A stretch of 52,970 nucleotides of DNA from Nitrospinaceae bacterium (GCA_029261405.1 JAJDBK010000033.1:1-52970), one strand, 5' to 3'. Shown: positions 25,021-34,913, counted from the stretch's first letter. Numbers and translations are program-made. Notes: generated from the letters alone by a model not told the origin.

Positions 25021-26177
25021 GAATAAAACTCCTGTATCCCTTTTATCACACGCTGTTGCGCCTTTTCATCCATGTCCGAGTGGAGGGGTAATGTTAATAT
25101 TTCATGACCTGTTTTTTCAGTTACAGACATGTCACCTCGCCTGCAATCCTTGAGCAGGGAGAACCAGTGGCCTGGTTGCCAATGTACGCCTGTATCGACT
25201 CCCCGCTTGCTCAGATGGTCTCTTAACGCCTGACGTTTGCCATTAGCGACAATAATGTAGTAAATAAAGGGCGGCGTATCCTCAAAATCGGTCCGGGGGA
25301 TTCTGATTCCTTCAATTGGATCGAACGCTTCGCTGTAAAGTCTGCCGGCGGTTTGTCTGGATGAGGTTATAAGTGGCATTTTGGCAAGTTGCGACAAACC
25401 TATCGCCGCGTGAAGATTCGCCATGTGATAACGGAATCCCTGCCTTTTTACATCGTAGGTCCAGGCGCGTTTGTTGTCGTACATCACGCTTGCGCGTTGT
25501 CCCATTCCGACCAGCCGCATTTCATGTAACGCCTCAACTTCATCTTGCGACCTGACCACCAGAGCGCCACCATCAATACAGCTGATGGTCTTCACAGGGT
25601 CAAAGCTGAACATGAGGATATCAGAAAAAGAGCCAACTTTTTTCCCGTTATATATCGAACCAAAAGAGTGCGCCGCGTCATGGATCACACGCAGGTTGTG
25701 ACGTTTGGCAAAATCAGCCACTGTGTCATGGTCAACCATACAACACCCGTAATCCATTACGATAACCGCCCTGGTCCGTGGCCCCACAAGCTCCTCGGCC
25801 TTGTCAATATCAATGCAAAGTGTATCTTCGCGTATATCGCATAAAACCGGTCTTGCGCCGACCGCCAGAATCGCCTGAAAATCGGCGATATTGTTGAAAG
25901 ATGGCGTTATGACTTCATCCCCCTCCTTGATGCCGATTAACATCATCGCAAGATGCAAGGCCGCGTGACCTGTACTGACGGCCACAACATGCCTCTCCCC
26001 GGCGTCAATAAAAGCGCCCAGCGCCTCCTCAAATTCGCCTACATAGCTACCCATGCCAAGCCAGCCAAGCTCCAGTGACTCGACGGCGGCCTGAATGTCA
26101 TCCTGCTCGATCAACGGTTTAAATACCGGAACCAGGTCCACTTTACGCGCCCTTTCCCATGTTATGCGTGCGCTCAT
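25017..26177 (-). CDS. DegT/DnrJ/EryC1/StrS sugar aminotransferase
   Basis: The product is 386 residues, normal for this PLP-dependent family. Visible marks are STGHAALHLAM (cofactor phosphate), VIVMDYGCCMVDHD, IHDAAHSFGS, and the Schiff-base lysine in FSFDPVKTISCIDGG. The lysine rules out the RfbH-type dehydrases, which have His there. It should transfer an amino group to a keto sugar nucleotide, here probably a CDP-4-keto sugar made by the upstream rfbFG genes. It follows the C-methyltransferase gene by 21 bases and overlaps the next methyltransferase gene. Confidence 0.92.
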   Translation of the reverse strand: MSARITWERARKVDLVPVFKPLIEQDDIQAAVESLELGWLGMGSYVGEFEEALGAFIDAGERHVVAVSTGHAALHLAMMLIGIKEGDEVITPSFNNIADFQAILAVGARPVLCDIREDTLCIDIDKAEELVGPRTRAVIVMDYGCCMVDHDTVADFAKRHNLRVIHDAAHSFGSIYNGKKVGSFSDILMFSFDPVKTISCIDGGALVVRSQDEVEALHEMRLVGMGQRASVMYDNKRAWTYDVKRQGFRYHMANLHAAIGLSQLAKMPLITSSRQTAGRLYSEAFDPIEGIRIPRTDFEDTPPFIYYIIVANGKRQALRDHLSKRGVDTGVHWQPGHWFSLLKDCRRGDMSVTEKTGHEILTLPLHSDMDEKAQQRVIKGIQEFYS

Positions 26178-26198
26178 TCACGTCACGGTCGTTTATAA

Positions 26199-27425
26199 TC
26201 ATAAAATCGTAAGCTCCGGGACCGCCAGCGCGAATTTGCCGCCCCATGCGCGGGCGTAGTCTAGTTGTCCCATGATTTCCTCTCGTAAATTCCAGGGCAG
26301 TATCAGAATGTAGTCCGGCTTCTCTTCCTTAAGTCGCGACTCTTCAACAATCGGAATCCGGCTTCCCGGCGTGAATTTACCCTGCTTGGCCCGACTCCTG
26401 TCCACAACATACGGTATCATCTCCACCCCTGCCCCGGAGACATTCAGTAGCGTGTTACCTTTGGCGGCGGCCCCGTACGCCGCCACCCGCTTTCCATCCT
26501 GCTTCGCATTTTCCAGAAAATCGAGCAATCCTTCCCGGACCCGCGCAACCTTTCGCTGGAACCCGGCGTAATACGCTTTCCCGCCAACACCAAGTCTGGC
26601 CTCCTCTTCCAGAAGAAGATCCACGCTACTACTCCGGCGCAGAAGAGCGGAATCGGCCCGTTGAGCGAATACTCGCAAACTGCCGCCATGAGTCGGTAAT
26701 CGCTCCACATCGAATATACGCAAACCGTTGCTCTCGAAAATGGAATCTACCGATGTCATGGAAAGATATGAATAGTGTTCGTGGTAAATGGTGTCGAACT
26801 GGCTCTCTTCCACCAGTCTCACCAGGTGAGGAAACTCGAATGTCGCGACACCGGAAGATTTTAACAAAGTCGCAAAACCGCTCACAAAATCGTTGATATC
26901 GGGAACATGGGCCACTACGTTGTTCGCCACCATCAGATCCGCGCTACGCCCTTGCGCCGCCAGCTGTATGGCGACGGCGTTTCCAAAAAACCGGCCCAAT
27001 ATTTCGATTCCCCTGGCGCGAGCTGTGTCCGCTGTACTCCTTGTCGGTTCGATCCCCATGAGCGGGATCGCGTGTGACCTGAATCTCTCCAGCAGACAAC
27101 CATCATTGGCGGCGATTTCAATTACAAAAGAATCTTCGTTCAATGCAAAACGGCCTACCATCTTTTCGACATAATCAGCCACATGCTCTAGCCAGATGGC
27201 CGAATATGAACTGAAATAGGCGTATTCATCGTCGAACAACTTGTCAGCGCTCACGCAATCCTCAGTCTGTACAAGCCAGCATTTATGGCACACCATAACC
27301 TTGAGGGGAAAACGTTTTTCAGGCCGGGCAAGTTTCTCTTTTGTCAGATAGGCGTTCGAGGGGGGCGTCTTCCCAAGATCAACAAAAGGAATCAAAAGCT
27401 CCGCATGGCAGTGACGGCATTTCAT
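26199..27425 (-). CDS. Sugar-nucleotide C-methyltransferase
   Basis: The product is 408 residues with the three-part layout of NDP-hexose C-methyltransferases. An N-terminal zinc-binding part (CRHCH...CHKC) is followed by a SAM domain (VIEIAANDGCLLERF, LMGIEPT, ADLMVANNVVAHVPD) with the family block FDTIYHEHYSYLS, and by a C-terminal domain (YGAAAKGNTLLN, YVVDRS, ILILPWN). These enzymes add a methyl branch, usually at C3 of a 4-keto-6-deoxyhexose. The start overlaps the stop of the epimerase gene as ATGA, so the pathway order matches gene order. Confidence 0.92.
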   Translation of the reverse strand: MKCRHCHAELLIPFVDLGKTPPSNAYLTKEKLARPEKRFPLKVMVCHKCWLVQTEDCVSADKLFDDEYAYFSSYSAIWLEHVADYVEKMVGRFALNEDSFVIEIAANDGCLLERFRSHAIPLMGIEPTRSTADTARARGIEILGRFFGNAVAIQLAAQGRSADLMVANNVVAHVPDINDFVSGFATLLKSSGVATFEFPHLVRLVEESQFDTIYHEHYSYLSMTSVDSIFESNGLRIFDVERLPTHGGSLRVFAQRADSALLRRSSSVDLLLEEEARLGVGGKAYYAGFQRKVARVREGLLDFLENAKQDGKRVAAYGAAAKGNTLLNVSGAGVEMIPYVVDRSRAKQGKFTPGSRIPIVEESRLKEEKPDYILILPWNLREEIMGQLDYARAWGGKFALAVPELTIL

Positions 27426-27988
27426 GGTTTAAGCCTGGCGAAATCAGGGTCGATGGGGGGAAATGATCTATCACGGTCCGAAAGCGTGGTTATGTCAAGG
27501 GGCCAGGAAATGGAGAGACTATTATCCATGATGTTAACGCCCCCCTCCGCCTGGGGCGTAAAGGTGACCGAGTGCAAGTATAACAACTCACATTCGTCGG
27601 TAAGCGCCTGAAAACCGTGTGCAAAGCCTTCAGGAATATAAAAACTTCGGGCGTTATCCTCAGAGAGTGTTTCGGCGTGCCATTGAAGAAATGTTGGAGA
27701 GTCCGCTCGAAGATCAACCGCAACATCAAAAACCTCCCCTTTCAGACAGCTGACGAGCTTTACCTCACTATGGGGGGAGCGCTGAAAATGGAGGCCACGC
27801 ACCGTACCCCTCCGTTCCGTCATGGAGTGATTGATCTGCGCTATCGGCAGTTCATAACCAGCGTCACGAAATTCGTTCGCGCAGTAAAATCGGCTGAAAT
27901 ATCCCCTGGTATCATCATTCCGCTTTCTTTGAGCGATAACCGCGCCTGGCAACTTGGTTTTAATGAAATCAAACCGGCTAGTCATCAT
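27422..27988 (-). CDS. RmlC-type 3,5-epimerase
   Basis: The product is 188 residues, the normal size for dTDP-4-keto-6-deoxyglucose 3,5-epimerases and their CDP-sugar relatives. Conserved segments are DTRGYFSRFYCANEF, INHSMTERRGTVRGLHFQ (catalytic His), GEVFDVAVDLRADSPTF and IPEGFAHGFQAL. It lies four bases after rfbG and overlaps the C-methyltransferase gene, so its substrate is probably CDP-4-keto-6-deoxyglucose rather than the dTDP form. Confidence 0.92.
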   Translation of the reverse strand: MMTSRFDFIKTKLPGAVIAQRKRNDDTRGYFSRFYCANEFRDAGYELPIAQINHSMTERRGTVRGLHFQRSPHSEVKLVSCLKGEVFDVAVDLRADSPTFLQWHAETLSEDNARSFYIPEGFAHGFQALTDECELLYLHSVTFTPQAEGGVNIMDNSLSISWPLDITTLSDRDRSFPPIDPDFARLKP

Positions 27989-27992
27989 GATG

Positions 27993-29048
27993 TCATTCAG
28001 ATTTTTCGTAATCGTCTATCTGCAGGAGGGTGAACGCAAGCATGTCGTCACCGTTTAGCCACTTTTCACGCCACTCAATGGTTTTGTCAAGAGCGCGATC
28101 CAGGGACCAGCGTGGCCGCCATGCGAGCTTCTCTCTGGCCTTGCCGCTATCCAGTCCCAGATACCGGGATTCGTGCGGATGATCCCCCGTATCGGTTCTC
28201 CAGCCTGCGCCCCGACACCTTTCATCCATCCAGTCGGCGATCCAGCCGACTGTCATAGCCTCTTCGTCGGGAGGTCCGAAATTCCAGGCGCCGGTATACT
28301 CCTCTCCGGCCTCATAAAGCCTCTCGGCCAGTAAGAGATAGCCATGCAACGGCTCAAGGGCGTGTTGCCACGGTCTTATCGCTCCGGGCGAACGGAGGTA
28401 AGGAGACTCGCCCGATTCGATGGCGCGGAAAATATCGGGGATCAGCCGGTGACTCGCCCAGTCGCCTCCCCCGATCACGTTCCCGGCGCGAGCGGTAGCC
28501 ACGGCGGCGCCCTTCTTTGAATAAAACGATTTCCGGTACGCCACTGTCACAAGCTCCGAACAAGCCTTGCTACAGGAATATGGGTCCACACCGCCCAACG
28601 GGTCATCCTCACTGCAGGGGCGGTCCGTCAGATCCTCGTAACATTTGTCCGTTGTAACGTTCACCATGGCGCGAACGGAGTTTGAATGGCGTACAGCCTC
28701 CAGGAGATTGACCGTTCCCAATATATTCACCGCCAAGGTCGAGGCCGGGTCAGCGTATCCCTGACGGACCAGAGGCTGTGCGGCCAGATGAAACACTATT
28801 TCCGCCGATGATTCCGAAAGAGCCTCGCTCATGCGCCCGTAATCCCTGATATCCGCGATTACGCTATTGGTCATTCCCTTTGCCACCTTCGCCACCGTAT
28901 ACATGTTCGGCGATGTGGGTGGTGAGAGTGAGTATCCGTATACTCTCGCACCTGACCGTTGTAGCCACAAAGAGAGCCAGCTCCCCTTAAAACCGGTATG
29001 ACCTGTTATGAATACCCTCCTGTCGCGCCAGAAAGTGGTGTTCATCAC
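27993..29048 (-). CDS. rfbG: CDP-glucose 4,6-dehydratase
   Basis: The product is 351 residues. It is an extended short-chain dehydrogenase with the NAD loop FITGHTGFKGSWLSLWL, catalytic YxxxK in DPYSCSKACSE, and the RfbG-typical RAGNVIGGGDWA and RPWQHALEPLHGYL. It converts CDP-glucose to CDP-4-keto-6-deoxyglucose. The start (GTG 29048 or ATG 29045) overlaps the stop of rfbF. Sequence and order with rfbF make this call firm. Confidence 0.95.
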   Translation of the reverse strand: MMNTTFWRDRRVFITGHTGFKGSWLSLWLQRSGARVYGYSLSPPTSPNMYTVAKVAKGMTNSVIADIRDYGRMSEALSESSAEIVFHLAAQPLVRQGYADPASTLAVNILGTVNLLEAVRHSNSVRAMVNVTTDKCYEDLTDRPCSEDDPLGGVDPYSCSKACSELVTVAYRKSFYSKKGAAVATARAGNVIGGGDWASHRLIPDIFRAIESGESPYLRSPGAIRPWQHALEPLHGYLLLAERLYEAGEEYTGAWNFGPPDEEAMTVGWIADWMDERCRGAGWRTDTGDHPHESRYLGLDSGKAREKLAWRPRWSLDRALDKTIEWREKWLNGDDMLAFTLLQIDDYEKSE

Positions 29049-29815
29049 CAGATTTTCCAGGGCGCCTGACCGGTGGACCAGAACCTTTCCAGGATGTTCT
29101 TCTCCCTTAACGTATCCATCGCCTGCCAGAACCCTGTATGTTTGTAGGCTTGCAACTCCCCCCCGGCGGCCAGACTCGCCAGAGGCTCTCCCTCCCAGAT
29201 CGAATGATCCCCAGAGATATAATCAAGACACGACGGGGAGAGTACGAAAAAACCACCATTGATCCAGCCTCCGTCACCGGTCGGTTTCTCCACAAACCCG
29301 TTAACGGTGGTCTCTTCCATCTTTAACGCGCCATAACGACCGGGCGGCTGAACGGCGGTTACAGTCGCCTTTTTCCCGTGTCGACGGTGAAACGCCATAA
29401 GCTCTGAAACGTTTATATCGGCCAGACCGTCACCATAGGTCAGGCAAAACGCCTCTTCATCTTTCAGGTAGGGTTCAATTCGTTTGAGCCGTCCGCCGGT
29501 CATGGTCTCTTCTCCGGTATTGACCAGCGTAACCTTCCACGGCTCTGCATTTTGCTGATGCACACGCATGGAGTTATTCTCCATATCGAACGTCACATCC
29601 GACATGTGCAGGAAATAGTTGGAGAAATACTCCTTGATAAGATAACCCTTGTAACCGAGACAGATAATGAAATCGTTCAGGCCGTGGGACGAGTATATTT
29701 TCATGAGGTGCCAGAGAATCGGTTTGCCCCCGATCTCAATCATCGGCTTTGGCTTCAGGTGTGACTCCTCACTGAGTCTCGCGCCAATTCCACCAGCCAA
29801 TATAACAACCCTCAT
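29045..29815 (-). CDS. rfbF: Glucose-1-phosphate cytidylyltransferase
   Basis: The product is 256 residues. It is a sugar-phosphate nucleotidyltransferase with ILAGGIGARLSEESHLKPKPM at the N-terminus (broken signature G-G-x-G-x-R-L and K-P-K-P), GYKGYLIKEYF, and the RfbF-specific TYGDGLADINV, GFVEKP and HTGFWQAMDTLREK. It makes CDP-glucose from CTP and glucose-1-phosphate. Its start overlaps the stop of the radical SAM gene as ATGA. It opens the CDP-deoxysugar block. Confidence 0.95.
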   Translation of the reverse strand: MRVVILAGGIGARLSEESHLKPKPMIEIGGKPILWHLMKIYSSHGLNDFIICLGYKGYLIKEYFSNYFLHMSDVTFDMENNSMRVHQQNAEPWKVTLVNTGEETMTGGRLKRIEPYLKDEEAFCLTYGDGLADINVSELMAFHRRHGKKATVTAVQPPGRYGALKMEETTVNGFVEKPTGDGGWINGGFFVLSPSCLDYISGDHSIWEGEPLASLAAGGELQAYKHTGFWQAMDTLREKNILERFWSTGQAPWKIW

Positions 29816-31353
29816 TTTTTATATTGCACAGCTTCGAGTCTTTTCTCCATCTCTTTAAACTCATCCGTCTCCTTTATCAGGGTATGAAAGTGGATAAGAT
29901 GGTCATCGAAGGGCAAGTAGGGTACACAGACCTTGCAGGCATCCAGGTAACGGGATCTCCGTAATTTCCTATAAGCCTCCCCGAACCACAGGTTTTCGAA
30001 TCCTTCATTGTAAACGAACCCGACAACATAGCTACCTGCATAACAGCAGATAGTCATCTCCCCATCGATAGCTATATGGGTTTCGTTAAAAGGGCTACTG
30101 CAATTTTCCTTATCGAAGTTTTGAGGTTTTTCACTAAAGAATGTGCGCGCCAGGACCGTCACGCCAAGCTCTTTTCCGACCTTTTGGGCTCGTTTCACCG
30201 CTTCGTTATACTCCTCCTTGACGTTAAGAAGGCTCAACTCAATATGCTCCTTGAAAAAGACCTGGAGATGATGAAAGCTCACGGTGTATATTCCGATATC
30301 CGCCGCGAGTTTAACAAAATCCTCCATCTCTCCCAAGTTGTCACGATGGGTAACGAAGTGCAGTTGCAACTTGCCCGACTCTTCGGCTCCAAGCTCGTTG
30401 ACAAATTCCCGAATTCTGGCCTCCGTTTTGTGAAAATCGTATTTCATCCACTCACGGTATGTAACAGGGTCGGCGGAGTTAAGAGAGATGACCATGGTTT
30501 TCAGACGGCCGCGCAGTCTTCTGGCCCATTTGGCGGAAAGCGCCGACCCGTTGGTTGTGACCTGTATCAGCTCCTGACGTGGGTTGAGTGAATATATATA
30601 GTCAAGAACCTCATCAAGCCTGGAGTAAATAAAGACCTCGGCGTAACCTGAGATATCGATGGTGGACGCATGGGTCAGGGGGTTTTTGAGAATTTTCAGG
30701 TTTTCAAAATCAAAATCCTTACCTTCGCCCCAATAATGATCCTTGGTGCAAAACGAGCAACGCAGGTTGCATTTTTGCGTCAGGCAGAGAAGCATTCGCT
30801 TCGGATAGAGGTAGCCTGGAAATATTTTCGCAAATACTCCAGGGCGCCTATGCATAAAAGGAAGCGCTTTTTCCATCAGGCTATTGACCATAAGGGTGGC
30901 CGTTTTCGCAGGTAAATAGTCAGAAGATCCTGCCCGGGTGATCTCGGTCCTGTCGTTGACCCCGATCACGTCGCCAGCGCCTGACAAGAGGCCCAGCGTC
31001 TCGATAAGAGCGTATCCGGTCCGGTCCGGCGTGTTGAAGGGAATAATAAACGCGTCAGCGTCAAACTTCCTCAGGCGCCAAATCAGCAGGGGAGTCAGGG
31101 AGGTGAGTTTAAAGGGTCCATTTCCGATCCTTATGATTTGAGCGTTGTTAAACCGCTCATGGATCTGATCTTCGGGCACCTCCTCTTGCGCCACAACCAT
31201 GACTTGCGGATTGCTCCTGTCACGCAATATGGAGCGGTCAAGCGCCTTTGAAATGGCGTTTACCGCCAGGCCGTCCATTCTGGCCGAGCGAAAAACAACC
31301 ACCCGTTTCAAGTCATCAATGTTGAGATCCGCTAACACCGGTGACCGACTCAA
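29812..31353 (-). CDS. Radical SAM/SPASM enzyme with N-terminal array-shared domain, copy 1
   Basis: The product is 513 residues, starting at TTG 31353 with AGGAG five bases upstream and a TTGA overlap with the previous gene. Residues ~15-140 are a Rossmann-like domain shared with three other proteins here; its signature is DADAFIIPFNTPDRTGY (about 98-114). The radical SAM motif CNLRCSFC uses Cys195, Cys199 and Cys202, at the same residue numbers as in the next gene upstream. The C-terminus has SPASM-type cysteines (ENCSSPFN, ICCYAG, ACKVC). Function unknown; it directly precedes rfbF in the transcript. Confidence 0.85.
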   Translation of the reverse strand: MSRSPVLADLNIDDLKRVVVFRSARMDGLAVNAISKALDRSILRDRSNPQVMVVAQEEVPEDQIHERFNNAQIIRIGNGPFKLTSLTPLLIWRLRKFDADAFIIPFNTPDRTGYALIETLGLLSGAGDVIGVNDRTEITRAGSSDYLPAKTATLMVNSLMEKALPFMHRRPGVFAKIFPGYLYPKRMLLCLTQKCNLRCSFCTKDHYWGEGKDFDFENLKILKNPLTHASTIDISGYAEVFIYSRLDEVLDYIYSLNPRQELIQVTTNGSALSAKWARRLRGRLKTMVISLNSADPVTYREWMKYDFHKTEARIREFVNELGAEESGKLQLHFVTHRDNLGEMEDFVKLAADIGIYTVSFHHLQVFFKEHIELSLLNVKEEYNEAVKRAQKVGKELGVTVLARTFFSEKPQNFDKENCSSPFNETHIAIDGEMTICCYAGSYVVGFVYNEGFENLWFGEAYRKLRRSRYLDACKVCVPYLPFDDHLIHFHTLIKETDEFKEMEKRLEAVQYKK

Positions 31354-32894
31354 ACGTTCTCCTTTTGTCCTGTCGAAAGGTTGACACCTCTTAATGAACC
31401 GGGGGGAGGCTCCATCAGAAAACGACGGTCAGACGGGCTCAGAAGATCACCCGAAAGAAGAAAATGTATGATCTGTCTCTCGAAGCTGTCGAAAATCGAG
31501 TTCCACTCGTTTCTTCCCGATACCGAACATCCATCGCAGATTATCTTGTGACGGGCCTGGCTATATTCATCGTTGCAGTATGCATCGGAAAATGCGCCAC
31601 CGATATCTCCTGTAAATTCCCGCTGAAGTTCGCAACAGGGGGAGAGGCTCATATTGTGATTCAGCGCCGCTCCGCCATGCAACCAACCGCACCGGACCGA
31701 CATGTCCGCCATCAAGGGTTTGTCGCCATATTCAGGCCGCCACAGACCTGTATCCTCGGGAAGGAGTTCAAGAGCGTCCCTCCCCTCGCCGACCCGTTGC
31801 ACCTGCGGACGCACCAGTTGCAACTCTACACCTATATCAACGGCAATGCGCCGCGCCTCGTCTACCTCATGTTCGTTATAACTGAAAACTATGAAACGCC
31901 AGCGAATGTGACAGTTGGAATCGGGACTCTCCGCCAGACGCGCAAGTTTCATCAGGTTGGCGAAAGCCAGATCAAAATTGCCACGAACACGATACTCCCC
32001 ATAAGTTTTCGGGGTCAGTCCGTCTATGGTAACGTCCACCAGGTCACAATATTGAACGATCCGCTCAAGGTCGCTATAAGCCAGACGGTGTGACATGTTT
32101 GAAGACAGGATAAGTTGTGCGCCGCTTTTTTTGTATGCGTACTCAAGCATTTCAAAAAAACGCTTGTTGATAAGTGACTCACCCCCCCGATAGAGAACCA
32201 TCTGGTAAAGGTAAGGCCCCACATCATCAATAAAACGGGCAAATCCGGCCAAAGGCATATCGGTAAAAGCTGTTGCCTCGTCCGGGCGACACCCGGGGCA
32301 ACGCAGGTTGCAATTGCGTGACAGCTCCACGTACATATACCAGGGGAAGGTTTTTGACACCTCTTCACTCGCCCCTCTGAAATTGCGCAGGTACGAAAGA
32401 AAATTGTCGGCGGCGCTCCGCGCATCGGGGCTGGAGCGCCAGCGAAGCAGGGGATCGTATCTTTTCCGGGCGCCGCTTTCCGCCATTACCTGTGTCAGCC
32501 GGTTGTCAGGACCAATTCCCTTTGCCACTGACGCGCCGGAAAGAAGAGCCAGCGTTTCAATATCACCGTATCCCTGACGGTCAGTATTATTGTAAAAGAT
32601 GATAAAAGCGTCTGCGTCAAGTTCCCGCAACCGGGTCAAAAGGTTCGCGGGCGCCTTGTCAAGGGAGAACGGTCCGGGCGGTATGGTGATTATCCTTACC
32701 CGCTCGCCGAAAAGTTTTTGAACCTCATCGTTTACCGCGTCCTCCTGTACAACAAGAGTAACATCGTCAAAAAGAGCCTCGGCAAGGAGTGAGTCGGCGA
32801 GAATCTTTTCGATAACGTCATAGGGGGCTGAACGAAAAAACAGGACCCGCCGCCAGGAGGACGCTTCGTCTGATACAGTTGATTGTGCGATCAT
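31350..32894 (-). CDS. Radical SAM/SPASM enzyme with N-terminal array-shared domain, copy 2
   Basis: The product is 514 residues and is a paralogue of the 29812-31353 protein. The shared N-terminal domain runs from about 13 to 135, with DADAFIIFYNNTDRQGYG. The cluster motif CNLRCPGC is at Cys195, Cys199 and Cys202, and YRGGESL stands in the GGE position. SPASM-type cysteines are VRCGWLHGG, SPCCELQ and ICDGCSV. Both ends overlap neighbours by four bases, so it is translationally coupled to a B12-type radical SAM gene upstream and copy 1 downstream. Confidence 0.85.
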   Translation of the reverse strand: MIAQSTVSDEASSWRRVLFFRSAPYDVIEKILADSLLAEALFDDVTLVVQEDAVNDEVQKLFGERVRIITIPPGPFSLDKAPANLLTRLRELDADAFIIFYNNTDRQGYGDIETLALLSGASVAKGIGPDNRLTQVMAESGARKRYDPLLRWRSSPDARSAADNFLSYLRNFRGASEEVSKTFPWYMYVELSRNCNLRCPGCRPDEATAFTDMPLAGFARFIDDVGPYLYQMVLYRGGESLINKRFFEMLEYAYKKSGAQLILSSNMSHRLAYSDLERIVQYCDLVDVTIDGLTPKTYGEYRVRGNFDLAFANLMKLARLAESPDSNCHIRWRFIVFSYNEHEVDEARRIAVDIGVELQLVRPQVQRVGEGRDALELLPEDTGLWRPEYGDKPLMADMSVRCGWLHGGAALNHNMSLSPCCELQREFTGDIGGAFSDAYCNDEYSQARHKIICDGCSVSGRNEWNSIFDSFERQIIHFLLSGDLLSPSDRRFLMEPPPGSLRGVNLSTGQKENV

Positions 32895-34792
32895 GGGTTG
32901 GTCTTGATCGGCTCTGGAGCCGTCTTCTCATGAGCCGAACGTTTTGCATGATCGATAGCGTCGGTAAAATGCTGCTCAAGGTTGGGGGTGAAATAATGAA
33001 AATCAGCATTCCTGGCCAGGGGAGAGTTCATGAGGGCCATCTTGTCCGCCGGGGGGATGTCGCTTATCACTATGACGTTATCCGGTTCAAGAGCCTGAAA
33101 TTCATCGAGCTGTAATACCGGGTAGTTCAGGGCGTATCCGGGCTGAAAAGCGGAATGAGCCATGATCCCGACCAGTTGGTCGTAGTTGAATCCGAAGTAA
33201 TTGTACATGAAAAAGAGACGAACCTCTTCAAAACCGCCGACCAGCGCCATCCTCTCAAGCGTCGGCGCCAGCTCACGCAGTGGCGCCGACCAGGTATCAT
33301 ATTCCTTCACCGAAAAAGGATCGAAATAGATATCCCGGTCGCCACAACGGACACACTGGGTCCGCAGGTCTGTCGGAAGGTAGTTCTCCATTTCGATGGT
33401 TCTCGTGACTCTCCCTCCGCAGAAGGGGCAATCGCCGGCAAAGTCGAGACGCCATTCTTTTTCGCCTGCATCAAGGGTGGGGTTTTCTATCCTGAATCCG
33501 TTGGTGAAATAACGGCGCATCTCACGCTCCACCGTCCTGAAGAGAAGATCGTCATCCATCGCCGAAAGATTCAGATAGTTAAGCCGCCCCGAGCGATGGC
33601 CGGAAATAACCTGGTAGTAGTTGCGGGAATAAAGATCGTCGAGGGAGTCGATATACTTCCCTTCGTCGCCAACAAGTCCCCTCTTTTTCGCCAGAGCGTA
33701 GTTACGCGTACCCGGATAATTGATAGTCATGGCCATCGGCCCGGAGATCTTCAGTTCTAAAAGCAGATCGATGGTGGCGGCAACATCTTCTGCCCGCTCG
33801 TCGTAATGGGCGGTGAGAAAAGAGGCTAATACCGGTATATTGGCTTCTTTCACTGCGCCGATAAAACTGCGGGTCTCAGAAATAGTCAGATCTTTTTGCA
33901 CAGTCTTTAGCAACCGGTCGCTACCACTCTCCACGCCGACATTCATCAGGGAGCACCCGGCGTCACGCATATGAGAAAGCACCCCCGGATCGACATCCAT
34001 CCGCATCAGACAGTGCCACTGTTTGAAAGGCTCTACTTTTTTATACTCAGCACAAAATCGGATTATGCTTTCGTCATCGGGAAAAATGATCTCGTTCATA
34101 AAAATAAAGTGAGCGAAATCGTAGTTAGCATTGATGTTGTTTATCTCCCCGATTATGTGATCGAGCGGGCGGCCACGAAACGAACCGTTTGTGGGAGAGC
34201 AGAAGGTGCATCGACCAGAACATCCCCTGCCAGTCATGACCGGCATCGTCTGAAAACCGTACGCCTTTATGTCGAAAAACGACCAATCGGGTATCCAGTT
34301 ATAACTCTTAAGATCGAGTTGCCGACGTCTGCTGGTTTTCAGAACACCACCATCCTCCTTGCGCAGGGCGACACCATCCACTTTTTCGACCGGCGTTCCC
34401 TTATCAATGGCGATCAACAACTCCGGGAAAGTCTCTTCCCCCTCGCCTATCACCAGATAGTCGGCCCTGGTCAGTGAAAAGAGGAGCGGCGCCTTGACAT
34501 CAACGGTGATATTGCCTCCCATGATGCAAGGCATATAGGGATCGACCGCTTTTACACTCTCAAAAGTGTTTTTCAGCCAGGTGTAGCTACCGATAAGGCC
34601 GCCGCAGGCCACCGCCAGATAATCGTTCTCCTTGAGGCGGCGTTCCATATCAAGATCGGTCTCTATGAAACCATCAACGAAATCAAAGTCGATATCAAAC
34701 CGTTTAAGGGCGGTTACAATGTATCCGTAACCAATAGGGAAAAACTGGTAATCAGGTTTTATTAAAAGAACTCTTTTTGACAAAAAGCTCAT
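32891..34792 (-). CDS. B12-binding radical SAM enzyme with zinc-ribbon tail
   Basis: The product is 633 residues. Residues ~1-140 form a cobalamin-binding Rossmann domain (VLLIKPDYQFFPIGYGYIV, YLVIGEGEETFPEL). The radical SAM core has CSGRCTFC at Cys191, Cys195 and Cys198 and the family segment LMNVGVESGSDRLL. A zinc ribbon (CPFCGGR ... CVRCGD, about 463-492) and a ~110-residue tail follow. Class B enzymes of this type methylate unreactive carbons or rearrange substrates. A GGAG nine bases before ATG 34792 and a ~120-base gap upstream suggest it could start its own transcript. Confidence 0.88.
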   Translation of the reverse strand: MSFLSKRVLLIKPDYQFFPIGYGYIVTALKRFDIDFDFVDGFIETDLDMERRLKENDYLAVACGGLIGSYTWLKNTFESVKAVDPYMPCIMGGNITVDVKAPLLFSLTRADYLVIGEGEETFPELLIAIDKGTPVEKVDGVALRKEDGGVLKTSRRRQLDLKSYNWIPDWSFFDIKAYGFQTMPVMTGRGCSGRCTFCSPTNGSFRGRPLDHIIGEINNINANYDFAHFIFMNEIIFPDDESIIRFCAEYKKVEPFKQWHCLMRMDVDPGVLSHMRDAGCSLMNVGVESGSDRLLKTVQKDLTISETRSFIGAVKEANIPVLASFLTAHYDERAEDVAATIDLLLELKISGPMAMTINYPGTRNYALAKKRGLVGDEGKYIDSLDDLYSRNYYQVISGHRSGRLNYLNLSAMDDDLLFRTVEREMRRYFTNGFRIENPTLDAGEKEWRLDFAGDCPFCGGRVTRTIEMENYLPTDLRTQCVRCGDRDIYFDPFSVKEYDTWSAPLRELAPTLERMALVGGFEEVRLFFMYNYFGFNYDQLVGIMAHSAFQPGYALNYPVLQLDEFQALEPDNVIVISDIPPADKMALMNSPLARNADFHYFTPNLEQHFTDAIDHAKRSAHEKTAPEPIKTNP

Positions 34793-34913
34793 AAGGCTAA
34801 AACTCCTTCGTAATGTCGTATAACGTAAGCCTCTATATTACTTATCGGAAATAACGGGAAAACTTGAATAGAAATCAACCCCGGAGCGCCGTTTCCGGTT
34901 CTACCAGAGTCCC

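Noticed and set aside
25017-26177. RfbH-type CDP-sugar dehydrase (dideoxyhexose synthesis)
   Set aside because: The cofactor lysine is present (FSFDPVKT), whereas RfbH-type enzymes have His there and a [2Fe-2S] motif. This is an ordinary aminotransferase.
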